Counted from the stretch's first letter, positions 1 through 7,146 are shown. The stretch: DNA of 12,635 nt from UBA7702 sp040776805 (GCA_040776805.1 JAXGZS010000012.1:1-12635); one strand, 5' to 3'. Notes: generated by a model from the letters alone, not told the origin. Numbers and translations are program-made.

Positions 1-54
1 AAGGGATTATTAGATTGTGGACGTCTCATCTTTTTTTCTACATATGTTTACTCT

Positions 55-101
55 ACTTTCTGTCAGCTCATAATGATAAGTTTATATGGCCGACAGAAAG
101 T
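55..101. repeat. 10-bp perfect inverted repeat upstream of polA
   Basis: ACTTTCTGTC at 55-64 is exactly complementary to GACAGAAAGT at 92-101, with a 27-nt spacer. A -10-like CATAAT (69-74) lies in the spacer, 16 nt after TTTACT (47-52). The repeat could therefore be an operator around a promoter, or a hairpin in the transcript. The left 189 bases contain no convincing gene. They are AT-rich, with a T-run at 31-37 that might be the tail of a terminator from a gene left of the window. No promoter for polA can be assigned with confidence. Confidence 0.45.
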
Positions 102-189
102 CAATCACTTTATATATAAATTTGGTAGATTGTCTCAAATAAAGGATTTTACGGGCTTTGAGCGAAGATAATATAGATGTGAGGTACCT

Positions 190-2799
190 ATGAAAAAAGT
201 ATTATTGATTGACGGAAATAACATATTACACCGGGCTTACCACGGGCTGCCGCTTTTAAAGACGAAGGACGGCCGCTATACCAACGCCGTTTACGGCTTT
301 CTGAAAATGCTCCAAAAGATTTTGGAACAGGAAAGCCCCACCCATGTGGCAATTTGCTTCGACAAAGGCAAAAACACCTTCCGTCACAGAAAATACCCGG
401 CGTACAAAGCCCAAAGGAAGCCGCTGGATCCGGAGTTGCTGGAACAAATGCCCCTGATTCGGGACGTTTTGGACTGGAACGGCTATATCTGCCTTGATTC
501 CGAGGAATATGAGGCCGATGATTTGATCGGTACCTTAGCGGTAAAGACCGCTGAAGCAGGGGACAGCGCCGTGATTTTCTCCGGTGACAAAGACCTTTTG
601 CAGGTATTGGGCGACCGCGTCAGCGTGGTGAGCGGTAAAAAACAGTTGACGGATCTTGTGAAAACCGACGAAAATACTTTTCGTGAAAAATACGGTATCG
701 CCCCGCTACAGCTCATTGACCTCAAGGGCTTGATGGGGGATGCCTCCGACAACATTCCCGGCGTCATGGGGGTTGGCGAAAAAACAGCGCTGAAATTGAT
801 CACGGCATATGATTCCGTGGAAAACCTCTATGCCCACATCGACGAACTGCCTCAAAATAAAATGAAGGAAAAGCTCGTCAACGATAAGGAAAAGGCCTTT
901 CTTTCCAAGGATTTGGCGACGGTCATTACCGACGTCCCCCTCGATTTTTCCTGGGAAGAGTTGATTCCCCGGGAGAAAAAGGTCGATCAGCTGAAAGCTC
1001 TTTACCGTGATTTGGAATTCCGTAGTTTGCTGCGGGAATTGAATGATCGGGAAGAGCGGGTATCACCAGCAAAAGCGAAGCAAAGCGCCGCTTTGACCGG
1101 CAATCTTTTCGACCTCCCTGACGTCAAGGAAAAACCCTTTGGCCTGAAGATGGTGGAGGAAAGGAAAGATCTGTCCCCAAACCAAGCGGTGGGCGTCTTT
1201 CTTGACAACGATCGGCTTTATCTGGCCACAGCGGATAAAACCTGCTGCTCTCTGTCACGCAGGGAACAGGCGGCGGAAATTGCCGCGGTTTTGGCCGACG
1301 GTCAGCTGAAAAAACAGTGCGCCGATCTTAAATCGCTGTACCACTACTGTTTTGATCATCAGATTGTTCCCGACGGTATGGCCGGCGCTGTGGAGATTAT
1401 GGCTTATCTCGATGATTCCAACTGCGGTTCCTACCAGCTTTCCGCTTTGGCGGACCGTTATTTCAACCATGATACCTTTCTCTTTGGGGAGGAAAAAACG
1501 GCGGCGGAAGCGGCCTTGATTTTACCCCTAACGGAGGAGCTTACAAAGAGACTGACGGAAAAGGATTGTCTTGCCCTCTATGGCGACGTGGAATTTCCCC
1601 TCGTGCAGGTGCTGGCGGATATGGAATGTCGCGGTATCCGGGTGGACAAGGAGACGCTGAAACAGATGTCCGCGGAATTGGGAGAACAGTTGGTGGCCAT
1701 TACCAAGCGGATCTACGAATATGCCGGGGAAACCTTCAATTTGAATTCGCCGAAACAGATGTCCGTGGTGCTCTTTGAGAAGATGGCCCTACGTCATGGC
1801 AAAAAGACGAAGACCGGCTATTCCACCAACAACGAAGTCCTGGAAAGCCTCAGGGACGTTCACCCCATCATCGAGGAGATTCTCAATTACCGTCAGCTTG
1901 CCAAGCTGAAATCGACCTATACCGACGCCCTGGAAAAGCTGATTTCCGACAAAACAGGGCATATCCATACGAAATTCCTGCAAACAGTAACGACCACGGG
2001 GCGTCTTTCCTCCGCCGACCCCAATTTACAGAATATCCCCATCCGGGTGGAAGAAGGGCGAAAAATCCGCAAGGCCTTCACCGCTTCGGATGAGGAGCAT
2101 ATCCTCTTGGCCGCCGACTATTCTCAGATCGAACTGCGACTTTTAGCACACTTCTCCGCCGACCCGGTGCTGATCGATTCCTTCCTGCATGAGGAAGATA
2201 TCCATACCCGCACTGCCGGAGAAATTTTCAACGTACCCATGGAACAGGTGAACCGCGATATGCGGCGCACGGCGAAGATAGTGAACTTCGGCATTATTTA
2301 CGGCATCAGCAGCTACGGTCTCGGCAATGACCTGGGTATTAGCCGTAAAATGGCCCAGGAGTATATTGACGGCTACTTCGCCCGTTATCCCAATGTGAAG
2401 CGCTATCTTGACCACGCCGTGGCGGAAGCCAAGGAGAAGGGATATGCCACGACGCTGATGAACCGCCGTCGCTACCTGCCGGATTTGCACAGCAAGAACT
2501 TCAATTTGCGCTCCTTTGCCGAGCGCACAGCGATGAATACCCCCCTCCAGGGCAGCGCTGCCGACATCATTAAATTGGTGATGGTGAAGCTCTACGCCGC
2601 CTTAAAGGACGGAGGATACAAAAGCAGAATGATTCTTCAGGTTCACGATGAACTAATCATCGATTGCCGTAAAGATGAGTTTGACCGGGTGAAAGTAATA
2701 TTGAAAGATTTGATGGAACATACGGTATCCCTAAAAGTGCCGTTGACGGTGGATATGAAAGCCGGCAACGATTGGTACCAAATGGAAAAGATAAAGTGA
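190..2799 (+). CDS. polA: DNA polymerase I
   Basis: DNA polymerase I fills gaps and removes RNA primers during lagging-strand synthesis and excision repair. The protein is 869 residues, the usual length. An N-terminal 5'-3' exonuclease/FEN domain (about 1-290) shows the acidic motifs around D8, D110-D111, SGDKD (D133, D135) and GDASDN (D184, D187). The central 3'-5' exonuclease-like domain (about 310-470) appears vestigial: the DxE, NxxxD and YxxxD motifs of the E. coli enzyme are not recognisable (for example DLKSLYHY near 379 and AAEAALIL near 438). The polymerase domain is intact: motif A DYSQIELR (D643), motif B RRTAKxxNFGxxYG (692-705) and motif C VHDE (D820, E821). GAGGT at 181-185 supports the ATG start. 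The gene leads an operon with mutM and coaE. Proofreading is probably absent, as in Bacillus PolI; this is an inference from the missing residues. Confidence 0.98.
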   Translation: MKKVLLIDGNNILHRAYHGLPLLKTKDGRYTNAVYGFLKMLQKILEQESPTHVAICFDKGKNTFRHRKYPAYKAQRKPLDPELLEQMPLIRDVLDWNGYICLDSEEYEADDLIGTLAVKTAEAGDSAVIFSGDKDLLQVLGDRVSVVSGKKQLTDLVKTDENTFREKYGIAPLQLIDLKGLMGDASDNIPGVMGVGEKTALKLITAYDSVENLYAHIDELPQNKMKEKLVNDKEKAFLSKDLATVITDVPLDFSWEELIPREKKVDQLKALYRDLEFRSLLRELNDREERVSPAKAKQSAALTGNLFDLPDVKEKPFGLKMVEERKDLSPNQAVGVFLDNDRLYLATADKTCCSLSRREQAAEIAAVLADGQLKKQCADLKSLYHYCFDHQIVPDGMAGAVEIMAYLDDSNCGSYQLSALADRYFNHDTFLFGEEKTAAEAALILPLTEELTKRLTEKDCLALYGDVEFPLVQVLADMECRGIRVDKETLKQMSAELGEQLVAITKRIYEYAGETFNLNSPKQMSVVLFEKMALRHGKKTKTGYSTNNEVLESLRDVHPIIEEILNYRQLAKLKSTYTDALEKLISDKTGHIHTKFLQTVTTTGRLSSADPNLQNIPIRVEEGRKIRKAFTASDEEHILLAADYSQIELRLLAHFSADPVLIDSFLHEEDIHTRTAGEIFNVPMEQVNRDMRRTAKIVNFGIIYGISSYGLGNDLGISRKMAQEYIDGYFARYPNVKRYLDHAVAEAKEKGYATTLMNRRRYLPDLHSKNFNLRSFAERTAMNTPLQGSAADIIKLVMVKLYAALKDGGYKSRMILQVHDELIIDCRKDEFDRVKVILKDLMEHTVSLKVPLTVDMKAGNDWYQMEKIK

Positions 2800-2805
2800 G
2801 TGACG

Positions 2806-3627
2806 ATGCCTGAATTACCGGAAGTAGAAACCGTACGAAGAATCGTAGCGGAACATATCTGCGGCAAAGAGATGGTTGCCGTGGAAGTCAACCATAGCGA
2901 CGTCCTCGATGGTATCAGCGGCGCTGATTTTAGCGCTTTACTCTTAGGCCACGCTGTGAACGCCGTGAAGCGCCGGGGAAAATACCTGATTTTCTGCCTT
3001 GACGACGGCAGGGAGCTACTGCTTCACCTGCGTATGACGGGTCAGTTGGTGTATTTTGAGGATGATTTTGAAAAAGACAAACATTGTCATATCGTCGTCC
3101 GTTTTGCCAAAGGCGGCTGGTTCTACCGAGATGTACGCCGTTTTGGTCGTTTCTGCCTCATGGGCGCGGGCGGGAAAACGGAATGCGGTATAAAAAAGCT
3201 TGGCTTAGAGCCCATGGATCGACAATTTACGCTAACCTACGTGAAAAATGGGCTGCAAAACCGCCGCGGCCCCATCAAATCCCGTCTCCTGGATCAGGAA
3301 TTCATTGCCGGCATCGGCAACATTTACGCCGACGAGATCTTGTTTGAAGCGCGGATTCATCCGCAAAAGCCATGTGGTGAACTGACGAATTGTCAGCTCA
3401 AACGGCTGAAAAAAGCGGCGGAGACCGTCCTTGAAGAAGCCATCGCCCACAGGGGAACCACCTTTAGCGATTATCGGGACGGTTACGGCAGGGTCGGCGG
3501 TCACCAGAACCATCTGAAGGTTTTTCACCGCGGTGGGAAGGATTGCCCCCGCTGCGGCGAGATCATTGCAACGCTGAAGTGCGGCGGCAGGACAACGTCT
3601 TATTGTCCGAAATGCCAGAAGAGGTGA
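2806..3627 (+). CDS. mutM: formamidopyrimidine-DNA glycosylase (Fpg/MutM)
   Basis: This bifunctional glycosylase/AP lyase excises 8-oxoguanine and formamidopyrimidines in base-excision repair. The protein has 273 residues. A GTG six bases upstream (2800) is also in frame, but the enzyme needs Pro as its N-terminal residue after Met removal, so the ATG at 2806, giving M-PELPE, is the functional start. Visible residues include P2 and E3 (catalysis), K59 in RRGKY, N172 in the GIGNIYADE helix-two-turns-helix segment, and a C-terminal zinc finger with C247, C250, C267 and C270. R262 in GGRTT is the lesion-contacting arginine of the family. The start lies 6 bp after the polA stop, with only a weak Shine-Dalgarno (GTGAG), so translational coupling to polA is likely. 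The partnership with PolI in repair is consistent with this widespread Bacillota gene order. Confidence 0.97.
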   Translation: MPELPEVETVRRIVAEHICGKEMVAVEVNHSDVLDGISGADFSALLLGHAVNAVKRRGKYLIFCLDDGRELLLHLRMTGQLVYFEDDFEKDKHCHIVVRFAKGGWFYRDVRRFGRFCLMGAGGKTECGIKKLGLEPMDRQFTLTYVKNGLQNRRGPIKSRLLDQEFIAGIGNIYADEILFEARIHPQKPCGELTNCQLKRLKKAAETVLEEAIAHRGTTFSDYRDGYGRVGGHQNHLKVFHRGGKDCPRCGEIIATLKCGGRTTSYCPKCQKR

Positions 3628-3630
3628 ATG

Positions 3631-4224
3631 ATGGGGGTTATCGGTCTCACGGGAGGCATTGCTTCCGGAAAAACCCTGGCTTCTGACTGTCTGCGGCAGC
3701 TGGGAGCGGATATCATCGATACGGATCTGATCACCAGGGAACTTTACGCGCCTGGTAGCGGGCTGTTGAAAAAGATCGAAAAGGCCTTTGGTTCGGAGTT
3801 TATCCTTGCTGACGGCAACCTTGACCGCCGCCGTTTACGGGAAAAGGTCTTTCCCGATGCGCATGGGCTGAAAAAGCTCAATGAGATTGTCCATCCGGCC
3901 ATCAAAGAAGCGACGGCGGCGAGGGTTTTCGCCTCTCAAAAGCAGCATCAGGTCATCGTGGTGCCGCTGTTGATTGAAGCGGGTTATACTGCTTTATGCG
4001 ACGAAATATGGGTGATGTACGTCGACGAGGAGGAACAAAAAAGGAGACTCCTGCGGCGGGACGGCGTTACCCCTGCTTTGGCCGAAACCATGATCAAGAG
4101 ACAACTGCCCTTTGAGGAAAAAGCCAAATACGCCCAGTGCGTCATTGATAATACAGGGGATCCGCGAAAGACCAAGAAGCAAATCAAGCGGGCATACCGT
4201 AAATTTAAAAAAAATAACTATTGA
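3631..4224 (+). CDS. coaE: dephospho-CoA kinase
   Basis: CoaE performs the last step of coenzyme A synthesis, phosphorylating the 3'-OH of the ribose of dephospho-CoA with ATP. The protein is 197 residues from this start. The P-loop GLTGGIASGKT sits at residues 5-15, followed by the substrate-binding DTD of IIDTDLITREL, then a LID-like basic segment (RRLLRRDGVTP). Two ATGs are adjacent (3628 and 3631). GAGG at 3621-3624 gives a 6-nt spacing to the second, so 3631 is preferred, but 3628 (198 residues) is possible. It follows the mutM stop directly, making it the third gene of the polA-mutM-coaE operon. No hairpin terminator separates coaE from the tRNA promoter that overlaps its stop codon. 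Confidence 0.96.
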   Translation: MGVIGLTGGIASGKTLASDCLRQLGADIIDTDLITRELYAPGSGLLKKIEKAFGSEFILADGNLDRRRLREKVFPDAHGLKKLNEIVHPAIKEATAARVFASQKQHQVIVVPLLIEAGYTALCDEIWVMYVDEEEQKRRLLRRDGVTPALAETMIKRQLPFEEKAKYAQCVIDNTGDPRKTKKQIKRAYRKFKKNNY

Positions 4225-4249
4225 TTTTTTATGTCGATTTTGCTATACT
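4221..4249 (+). promoter_or_regulatory. vegetative promoter of tRNA-Leu
   Basis: TTGATT (4221-4226) and TATACT (4244-4249) are separated by 17 nt, and a TG precedes the -10 box with the correct one-base gap (extended -10). Initiation would fall near 4256, about 10 nt before the tRNA. The -35 box overlaps the coaE TGA stop (4222-4224). Confidence 0.8.
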
Positions 4250-4265
4250 GTTCATGCTGTGTTGT

Positions 4266-4348
4266 GCGGCAGTGCTGGAATAGGCAGACAGGCACGTTTG
4301 AGGGGCGTGTGCGAGAGCGTATGGGTTCAAGTCCCATCTGCCGCACCA
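4266..4348 (+). tRNA. tRNA-Leu (anticodon GAG)
   Basis: An 83-nt class II tRNA. The acceptor arms GCGGCAG (4266-4272) and CTGCCGC (4338-4344) pair perfectly, followed by discriminator A and an encoded CCA (4346-4348). The D stem is CTG/CAG (4275-4277 with 4289-4291). The anticodon stem is 4293-4297 with 4305-4309, with a 7-nt loop TTGAGGG that places GAG at 4300-4302, reading Leu CUC and CUU codons. The variable arm (4310-4320) folds as a short stem with a GAGA loop. The T arm is ATGGG-TTCAAGT-CCCAT (4321-4337). It stands alone with its own promoter and terminator. No duplicate of its 3' end was found downstream, so there is no sign of an integrated element. Confidence 0.97.
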
Positions 4349-4358
4349 AACAAAGATC

Positions 4359-4413
4359 ATCCGAACCACACACGACAGGTTTTTTCTGTGGCGAAGGGTT
4401 CGGATTTGTTTTT
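4359..4413 (+). terminator. rho-independent terminator after tRNA-Leu
   Basis: ATCCGAACC (4359-4367) pairs perfectly with GGTTCGGAT (4397-4405), and a smaller inner stem ACAG/CTGT (4375-4378 with 4386-4389) lies in the long loop. A T-rich tail (TTGTTTTT, 4406-4413) follows. Confidence 0.8.
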
Positions 4414-4467
4414 ATCTGACTGTTCACTTTGCTGAAATGCTGGTTGAAACGGATATTATTTGGTTAA

Positions 4468-4507
4468 TCCCTTTGATTATGGGGATAACGTCCGGCAGAC
4501 AAAGGGA
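4468..4507. repeat. 8-bp inverted repeat upstream of the DUF5714 gene
   Basis: TCCCTTTG (4468-4475) is complementary to CAAAGGGA (4500-4507) across 24 nt. The core AAAGGGAAA of the right arm (4501-4509) recurs at 4554-4562, just before the next start codon. This may be an operator-like arrangement. No good -35/-10 pair was found in 4414-4575, which otherwise shows nothing recognisable. Confidence 0.3.
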
Positions 4508-4575
4508 AACGCCGCGGATCGGTCGAATGTTTCTTTTATACAGATGTTATCATAAAGGGAAAGAAGGGTGATGGA

Positions 4576-5271
4576 ATGCATGAAAGCGGATGTGTTCTTT
4601 GCGGTAAGGATTTAGTCTATTTTAATTCTGCGAAAAAGCTAAAATGTAACATATGCGGAGAAGAGTTTGAAGCAAACGCATCCTGTATGGACCAACATTT
4701 TGTATGTGATCAATGCCATTCACAACAAGGGCTGTTAAGCATCACCCGTCAAGCGTTGACGACGGACAGTAAAAACCCAATCACCATTGCCATCAACATG
4801 ATGAAAGAAAAATCCATCAATATGCATGGCCCTGAACATCATTATTTAATTGTGGCGGCGTTATTGTCCGCCTATAAAAACAGCGGCGGCGCTATTGATT
4901 TAGAAAAGTCCCTGATCACCGCAGAGCAGCGTGCCAGGCATGTTCCCGGCGGCGTTTGCGGCATGTGGGGCGCCTGTGGCGCAAGTATCGGAGCAGGTAT
5001 TTTTGTGAGTGTCATCACAAAAGCAACGCCACTGTCCGTAAAAGAATGGAGCCAAGCAAACCTTGCGACTTCAAAAAGCCTTTATCAAATCGCACAAAAC
5101 GGCGGTCCAAGATGCTGTAAACGTAATACATGGCTTTCCATTATGTCGGCCATTGACTTCACAAATGAAATCATGGGCATTCAAATGGAGAAGCCAAAAA
5201 ACATAAAATGTTCCTTTTTTACAAAGAACCCCACCTGCAAAAAAGAAGAATGCCTTTACTACCCCACATAA
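4576..5271 (+). CDS. cysteine-rich DUF5714-type protein of unknown function
   Basis: The protein has 231 residues, no signal peptide and no membrane segment, so it is predicted cytosolic. It resembles the DUF5714 family, whose function is not established; this family call is from memory of its motifs. Fourteen cysteines dominate: CxxC pairs at C6/C9, C24/C27 and C44/C47 (the last in CDQCH) suggest an N-terminal zinc-ribbon or metal site. The core has GPEHH, then GGVCGMWGACGASIGAG (C128, C134) and GPRCC (C180, C181), and the C-terminus ends with C212, C221 and C226. These could bind metal or an Fe-S cluster; that is inference. GAAGGGTGAT (4563-4572) lies just before the ATG. The coding sequence uses more A/T-ending codons than its neighbours and sits between the tRNA terminator and its own terminator, which is consistent with separate acquisition. 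Confidence 0.8.
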   Translation: MHESGCVLCGKDLVYFNSAKKLKCNICGEEFEANASCMDQHFVCDQCHSQQGLLSITRQALTTDSKNPITIAINMMKEKSINMHGPEHHYLIVAALLSAYKNSGGAIDLEKSLITAEQRARHVPGGVCGMWGACGASIGAGIFVSVITKATPLSVKEWSQANLATSKSLYQIAQNGGPRCCKRNTWLSIMSAIDFTNEIMGIQMEKPKNIKCSFFTKNPTCKKEECLYYPT

Positions 5272-5301
5272 ACCCTGCCTTGATGACAGGGTTTTATTTT
5301 A
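5270..5301 (+). terminator. rho-independent terminator of the DUF5714 gene
   Basis: AAACCCTG (5270-5277) pairs with CAGGGTTT (5287-5294) across a 9-nt loop, followed by a T-rich tail (TTTATTTTAT). The stem begins inside the stop codon. Confidence 0.88.
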
Positions 5302-5340
5302 TGTCCAGACCGTCGCCAAACAAAGAATGGGGGACGCGCC

Positions 5341-5369
5341 TTGATTTTCCCGCTCTTTCTGCTTATAAT
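5341..5369 (+). promoter_or_regulatory. vegetative promoter of msrAB
   Basis: TTGATT (5341-5346), a 17-nt spacer and a consensus TATAAT (5364-5369) are present. Initiation is expected near 5376, giving a leader of about 65 nt before the msrAB start. Its -35 box is identical to that of the tRNA-Leu promoter. Confidence 0.85.
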
Positions 5370-5440
5370 GAACGCAAAACAGGGTATGATGAAGCAATGA
5401 ATCGAAAAAACCTAAAAAGGAGATGGAAGGAGGTGCCGCC

Positions 5441-6385
5441 ATGGCGGAGATTTATTTGGCAGGCGGTTGTTTTTGGGGGATGGAAAAATATCTTGCGTCC
5501 ATCCCCGGGGTGTTGAAGACAGAGGTCGGTTATGCCAACGGCAATACAGACAATCCCACTTATGAGGAAGTCTGCCGCGGTGACACGGGCCATGCTGAAA
5601 CGGTACGCGTTATTTACGATCCCGCAAAGGTCTCGCTTGATTTTCTCTTGACCCTTTATTACGACGCCATCGACCCCGTCGCCGTCAATCACCAGGGGGG
5701 CGATTTCGGTTCCCAGTACCGGACGGGCATCTATTATGTTGACCCCGAGGAGGAGGCGGTGATCGCCGCGTCCCTTAGCGCTTTGCAGGAGCGTTACGCG
5801 GAACCCATCGCCGTGGAGGCCAAACCGCTGCACCAATTTAAGGCGGCGGAAGCATATCATCAGCGGTATTTGGATAAGCATAAGAGGGGATACTGCCACA
5901 TTCCCCGGGAGAAGTTTGAAAAAGCCGCGCAAGCCTTGATAAATCCAAAAGATTATTCCTTGCCGGAGAAGGAGCGCTTAATCGCTGAACTGACGCCAAA
6001 CCAGTATCAGGTGACCCAGCGTAATGCCACCGAACCCCCTTTTCAAAACGAGTTTTTTGATTCCTTTCGTCCCGGTATTTACGTAGATATCACCACCGGC
6101 GAACCGCTTTTTTCCTCTGCCGATAAATTTGAGTCCGGTTGCGGTTGGCCCAGTTTTGCAAAGCCGATTGACCCCAATGTGCTCAGAGAAAAGGCGGACG
6201 CTTCTTTGGGTATGGTCAGAACCGAGGTACGCAGCCGCGTTGGCGACGCTCATTTGGGTCATGTTTTCAACGACGGGCCGCGGAAAACCGGCGGTTTGCG
6301 TTACTGCATCAACAGCGCTTCCCTGAAATTCATCTCCAAAGAGGAGATGGATCAGGCGGGCTACGGTCCTTTGCTTTTTTGGTGA
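5441..6385 (+). CDS. msrAB: bifunctional peptide-methionine sulfoxide reductase MsrA/MsrB
   Basis: The protein reduces S- (MsrA) and R- (MsrB) methionine sulfoxide in damaged proteins, recycled by thioredoxin-like donors. Of 314 residues, the MsrA domain is about 1-155, with GCFWG (nucleophile C10) and a likely resolving C152. The MsrB domain is about 185-310, with SGCGWPSF (C234, possible resolving Cys), HLGHVF and RYCINSASL (catalytic C289). The two CxxC zinc sites of many MsrB proteins are absent (TTGEPLF and RSRVGDAHLG stand in their place), so this is the zinc-free form. An ATG at 5423 is in frame but has AAGGAG abutting it. AAGGAGGTG at 5427-5435 is ideally spaced for the ATG at 5441, which is therefore chosen. 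No signal peptide is visible, so it is cytosolic. It appears monocistronic behind its own promoter. Confidence 0.97.
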   Translation: MAEIYLAGGCFWGMEKYLASIPGVLKTEVGYANGNTDNPTYEEVCRGDTGHAETVRVIYDPAKVSLDFLLTLYYDAIDPVAVNHQGGDFGSQYRTGIYYVDPEEEAVIAASLSALQERYAEPIAVEAKPLHQFKAAEAYHQRYLDKHKRGYCHIPREKFEKAAQALINPKDYSLPEKERLIAELTPNQYQVTQRNATEPPFQNEFFDSFRPGIYVDITTGEPLFSSADKFESGCGWPSFAKPIDPNVLREKADASLGMVRTEVRSRVGDAHLGHVFNDGPRKTGGLRYCINSASLKFISKEEMDQAGYGPLLFW

Positions 6386-6458
6386 AGTAAGATAAAAAAC
6401 CGGAAAATTCTGTATATTTTCTTTTCCGCGCAGCATAATAAGAGCGAGGTGATTTTAT

Positions 6459-6929
6459 ATGAATTTAACGCAAAAAGAAGCGTCGCTTTTAGGCGATTTG
6501 AAGGAACAGGAACAGATCTGTATTAAAAAATACGCAAAATATTCCGGCGATGCCAGCGACATGCAGCTGAAAAATCTATTTTCACGCTTGGGAAGACAGG
6601 AAGAGCAGCACTTAAGAACCATTGATCAGATTATGAACGGCAGCGTACCGATGATGCAAGCCGGCGGACAACAGCAGTCGCAGCAGCCCCAGCAACAGAT
6701 GACACCCTCCTATACGTATTACGAGTCGACGCAAAACAAGCAGCAGGACAGTTATCTCTGTACCGACGCGCTGTCCACTGAAAAACATGTTTCCTCCGTA
6801 TATAATACCGGGATTTTTGAATTCAAAGACCCCGCCATCCGCGAAGCCTTGAACCACATTCAAAAAGAAGAGCAGCAGCACGGGGAGCAGATCTATCACT
6901 ATATGGAGCTGAACGGCATGTACCGGTAA
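6459..6929 (+). CDS. CotF-like spore coat family protein (ferritin-like fold)
   Basis: The protein has 156 residues, matching small CotF/YhcQ-type spore coat proteins of Bacillota. The N-terminal half (about 1-66) has the family pattern NLTQKEASLLGDLKEQEQ... with K(N)LF and an EEQH helix (about 48-51). A Gln-rich linker follows (about 67-98). The C-terminal half carries a second amphipathic helix pair with FKDPAIREAL and a second EEQQHGEQ. Paired E..EExxH helices suggest a ferritin-like four-helix bundle; metal binding is not proven. GAGGTGAT (6446-6453) precedes the ATG at good spacing. In spore formers the family is found in coats. In non-sporulating relatives the genes can persist, so it does not by itself prove sporulation. 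No clear terminator separates it from msrAB upstream, and no convincing promoter of its own was found. Confidence 0.88.
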   Translation: MNLTQKEASLLGDLKEQEQICIKKYAKYSGDASDMQLKNLFSRLGRQEEQHLRTIDQIMNGSVPMMQAGGQQQSQQPQQQMTPSYTYYESTQNKQQDSYLCTDALSTEKHVSSVYNTGIFEFKDPAIREALNHIQKEEQQHGEQIYHYMELNGMYR

Positions 6930-6939
6930 ATATCGTTTG

Positions 6940-6970
6940 TGAAAGAGACGCCGCAAAGGCGTCTCTTTCA
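6940..6970. terminator. perfect 13-bp hairpin after the CotF-like gene
   Basis: TGAAAGAGACGCC and its exact complement flank a GCAAA loop 10 nt after the coat-gene stop. The 3' arm ends in CTCTTTCA, a short T-run only, so termination efficiency is uncertain. It is also the left terminus of the palindromic element. Confidence 0.55.
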
Positions 6971-7146
6971 GCTTGTCAAAAAAGTGGCCTCGCCACTTTG
7001 CCGCCAAGCTGATGCGGTGACGGCACTGCCGCCACCTGGGATTAAAGTGCCCGGACGGGGAGACGGTGCTCCCCTTCCTGCCCTTCCCCTGAGAAAGTTT
7101 GGCTTTATTGACAGTTTGAAGAGACACCGCAAAGGCGTCTCTTTTC
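6940..7146. repeat. palindrome-rich intergenic element with imperfect inverted ends
   Basis: The left end holds a perfect 13-bp hairpin (6940-6952 with 6958-6970, loop GCAAA). The right end holds a near-identical hairpin (7119-7128 with 7134-7143, one A/C mismatch, same loop). Each hairpin plus its inner flank (TTTCAGCTTGTCAA on the left; TTGACAGTTTGAA on the right) forms imperfect terminal inverted repeats of about 39 bp (6941-6979 and 7108-7146). Inside are AAAGTGGC/GCCACTTT (6981-6999), an enclosing CAGCTTG/CAAGCTG (6969-6975 with 7005-7011), GGTG-CGGC/GCCG-CACC (7016-7036) and GGGGAG/CTCCCC (7057-7074). The shape resembles a MITE or REP-like element. Its end hairpins can serve as terminators, the right one being followed by T-runs. 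Confidence 0.65.

Noticed and set aside
1..40. End of an upstream gene or terminator at the left edge
   Set aside because: Only a T-run is visible; the matching hairpin arm would lie outside the window, so it cannot be supported.
2800..2808. GTG at 2800 as the mutM start
   Set aside because: It would add two residues before M-PELPE, while the enzyme's catalytic proline must be the N-terminal residue after Met removal; the ATG at 2806 is required.
4266..5440. Genomic island integrated at tRNA-Leu
   Set aside because: No integrase and no repeat of the tRNA 3' end were found downstream; only one orphan gene separates it from msrAB.
6394..6428. Possible msrAB terminator, CGGAAAA (6401-6407) with TTTTCCG (6422-6428)
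   Set aside because: The stem is weak and AT-rich with a 14-nt loop, and no T-run follows.
6412..6439. Sporulation sigma-E-like promoter (GTATATT, 15 nt, CATAAT) before the CotF-like gene
   Set aside because: The -10 half matches only CATA, and initiation would fall on the Shine-Dalgarno sequence at 6446-6453.
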